Assembly: GCF_014694375.1 (NCBI RefSeq)
Contig: NZ_JAAUWW010000017.1
Span: 24,722 to 88,721, forward strand
Direction of reading: 5' to 3'
DNA from: Vibrio sp. S17_S38
GTDB taxonomy: Bacteria > Pseudomonadota > Gammaproteobacteria > Enterobacterales > Vibrionaceae
DNA length: 64,000 nucleotides
A program made the translations under genes and the position numbers. The notes beneath the pieces are model-generated. The model had not been told where the DNA came from and did not search any database. It worked only from the letters and a program-made list of their open reading frames with translations. Positions 63,902 to 64,000 of this stretch are shown in pieces. Within the stretch, counting starts at the first letter, position 1; each line of letters opens with the position of its first letter.

Positions 63902-64000
63902 TGTCACCACCAGTGCAAAAATGATCCACTAACACCAATTGAAAATTGATCCACTTGGTATCATTCAGTTTTAACAAAACTGGATGGTGATTATGTTAAC
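63902..64000 (+). mobile_element. Left end of an IS21-family insertion sequence (cut by window edge)
   Basis: From TGTCACC at 63902 the sequence has the look of an IS21-family end: repeated TGATCCACT at 63922-63930 and 63947-63955, 25 bases apart, as in the transposase-binding repeats of that family. An ATG at 63994 with GGATGG before it would be the istA start; only two codons are visible. The family call rests on the repeat style and is provisional. Confidence 0.5.

Overview
The window is a chromosomal segment of a low-GC gammaproteobacterium, almost certainly a member of the Vibrionaceae (Vibrio or a close relative). The evidence is the pairing of a DciA-type helicase loader with secA, a dcw cluster without ddl, a tolC-nudF-yqiB-cpdA-yqiA-parE-parC run in enterobacterial/vibrio order, a short CstA-type carrier next to a LytTR regulator, and protein sequences close to E. 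coli but consistently diverged. I cannot name a species. I see no tRNA, rRNA or CRISPR.

Layout. 1-226 is the 3' end of a LytTR response regulator. 221-3329 holds psiE, a RimK-like ATP-grasp protein and a divergent GNAT-peptidase C39 fusion; the last two are the least understood genes here. 3383-7322 holds a cation/proton antiporter, a small lipoprotein and cstA. cstA is preceded by three phased copies of a LytTR-type binding site. 7446-8917 is ispH and fkpB. 9070-16186 is parC, parE, yqiA, cpdA, yqiB and nudF, divergent from tolC (16460-17803). 17903-22346 is hldE and glnE. 22537-27966 holds a K+-channel-like protein, the CYTH-CHAD triphosphatase ygiF, a DUF47 protein with a Pit phosphate transporter, and ygiM. 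28082-31312 is mutT and secA, with dciA divergent at 31651.

32207-49064 is a compact division and cell-wall cluster on the minus strand (rsmH, ftsL, ftsI, murE, murF, mraY, murD, ftsW, murG, murC, ftsQ, ftsA, ftsZ, lpxC). Many junctions overlap by 1-11 bases, so translation is probably coupled. mraZ and ddl are not in the cluster. The RNase P RNA gene lies just upstream of rsmH. 49792-55332 holds pgl, rsmI and the lpoA-yraN-diaA-dolP run.

55449-63628 is an accessory sugar region. It has a PTS beta-glucoside pair (ascF, ascB), edd, gntK, a GntP-family gluconate permease and the repressor gntR. Gluconate would enter by GntP, be phosphorylated by GntK and dehydrated by Edd to KDPG; the aldolase gene eda is not in the window. 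Palindromic GntR-type operators lie between gntK and gntP, upstream of gntR and, unexpectedly, upstream of ascFB. The right edge (about 63902-64000) looks like the left end of an IS21-family insertion sequence cut by the window.

The best leads for new biology are the RimK-like/GNAT-C39 locus at the left, the three-box cstA promoter, and the apparent transfer of the ascFB operon to GntR control.
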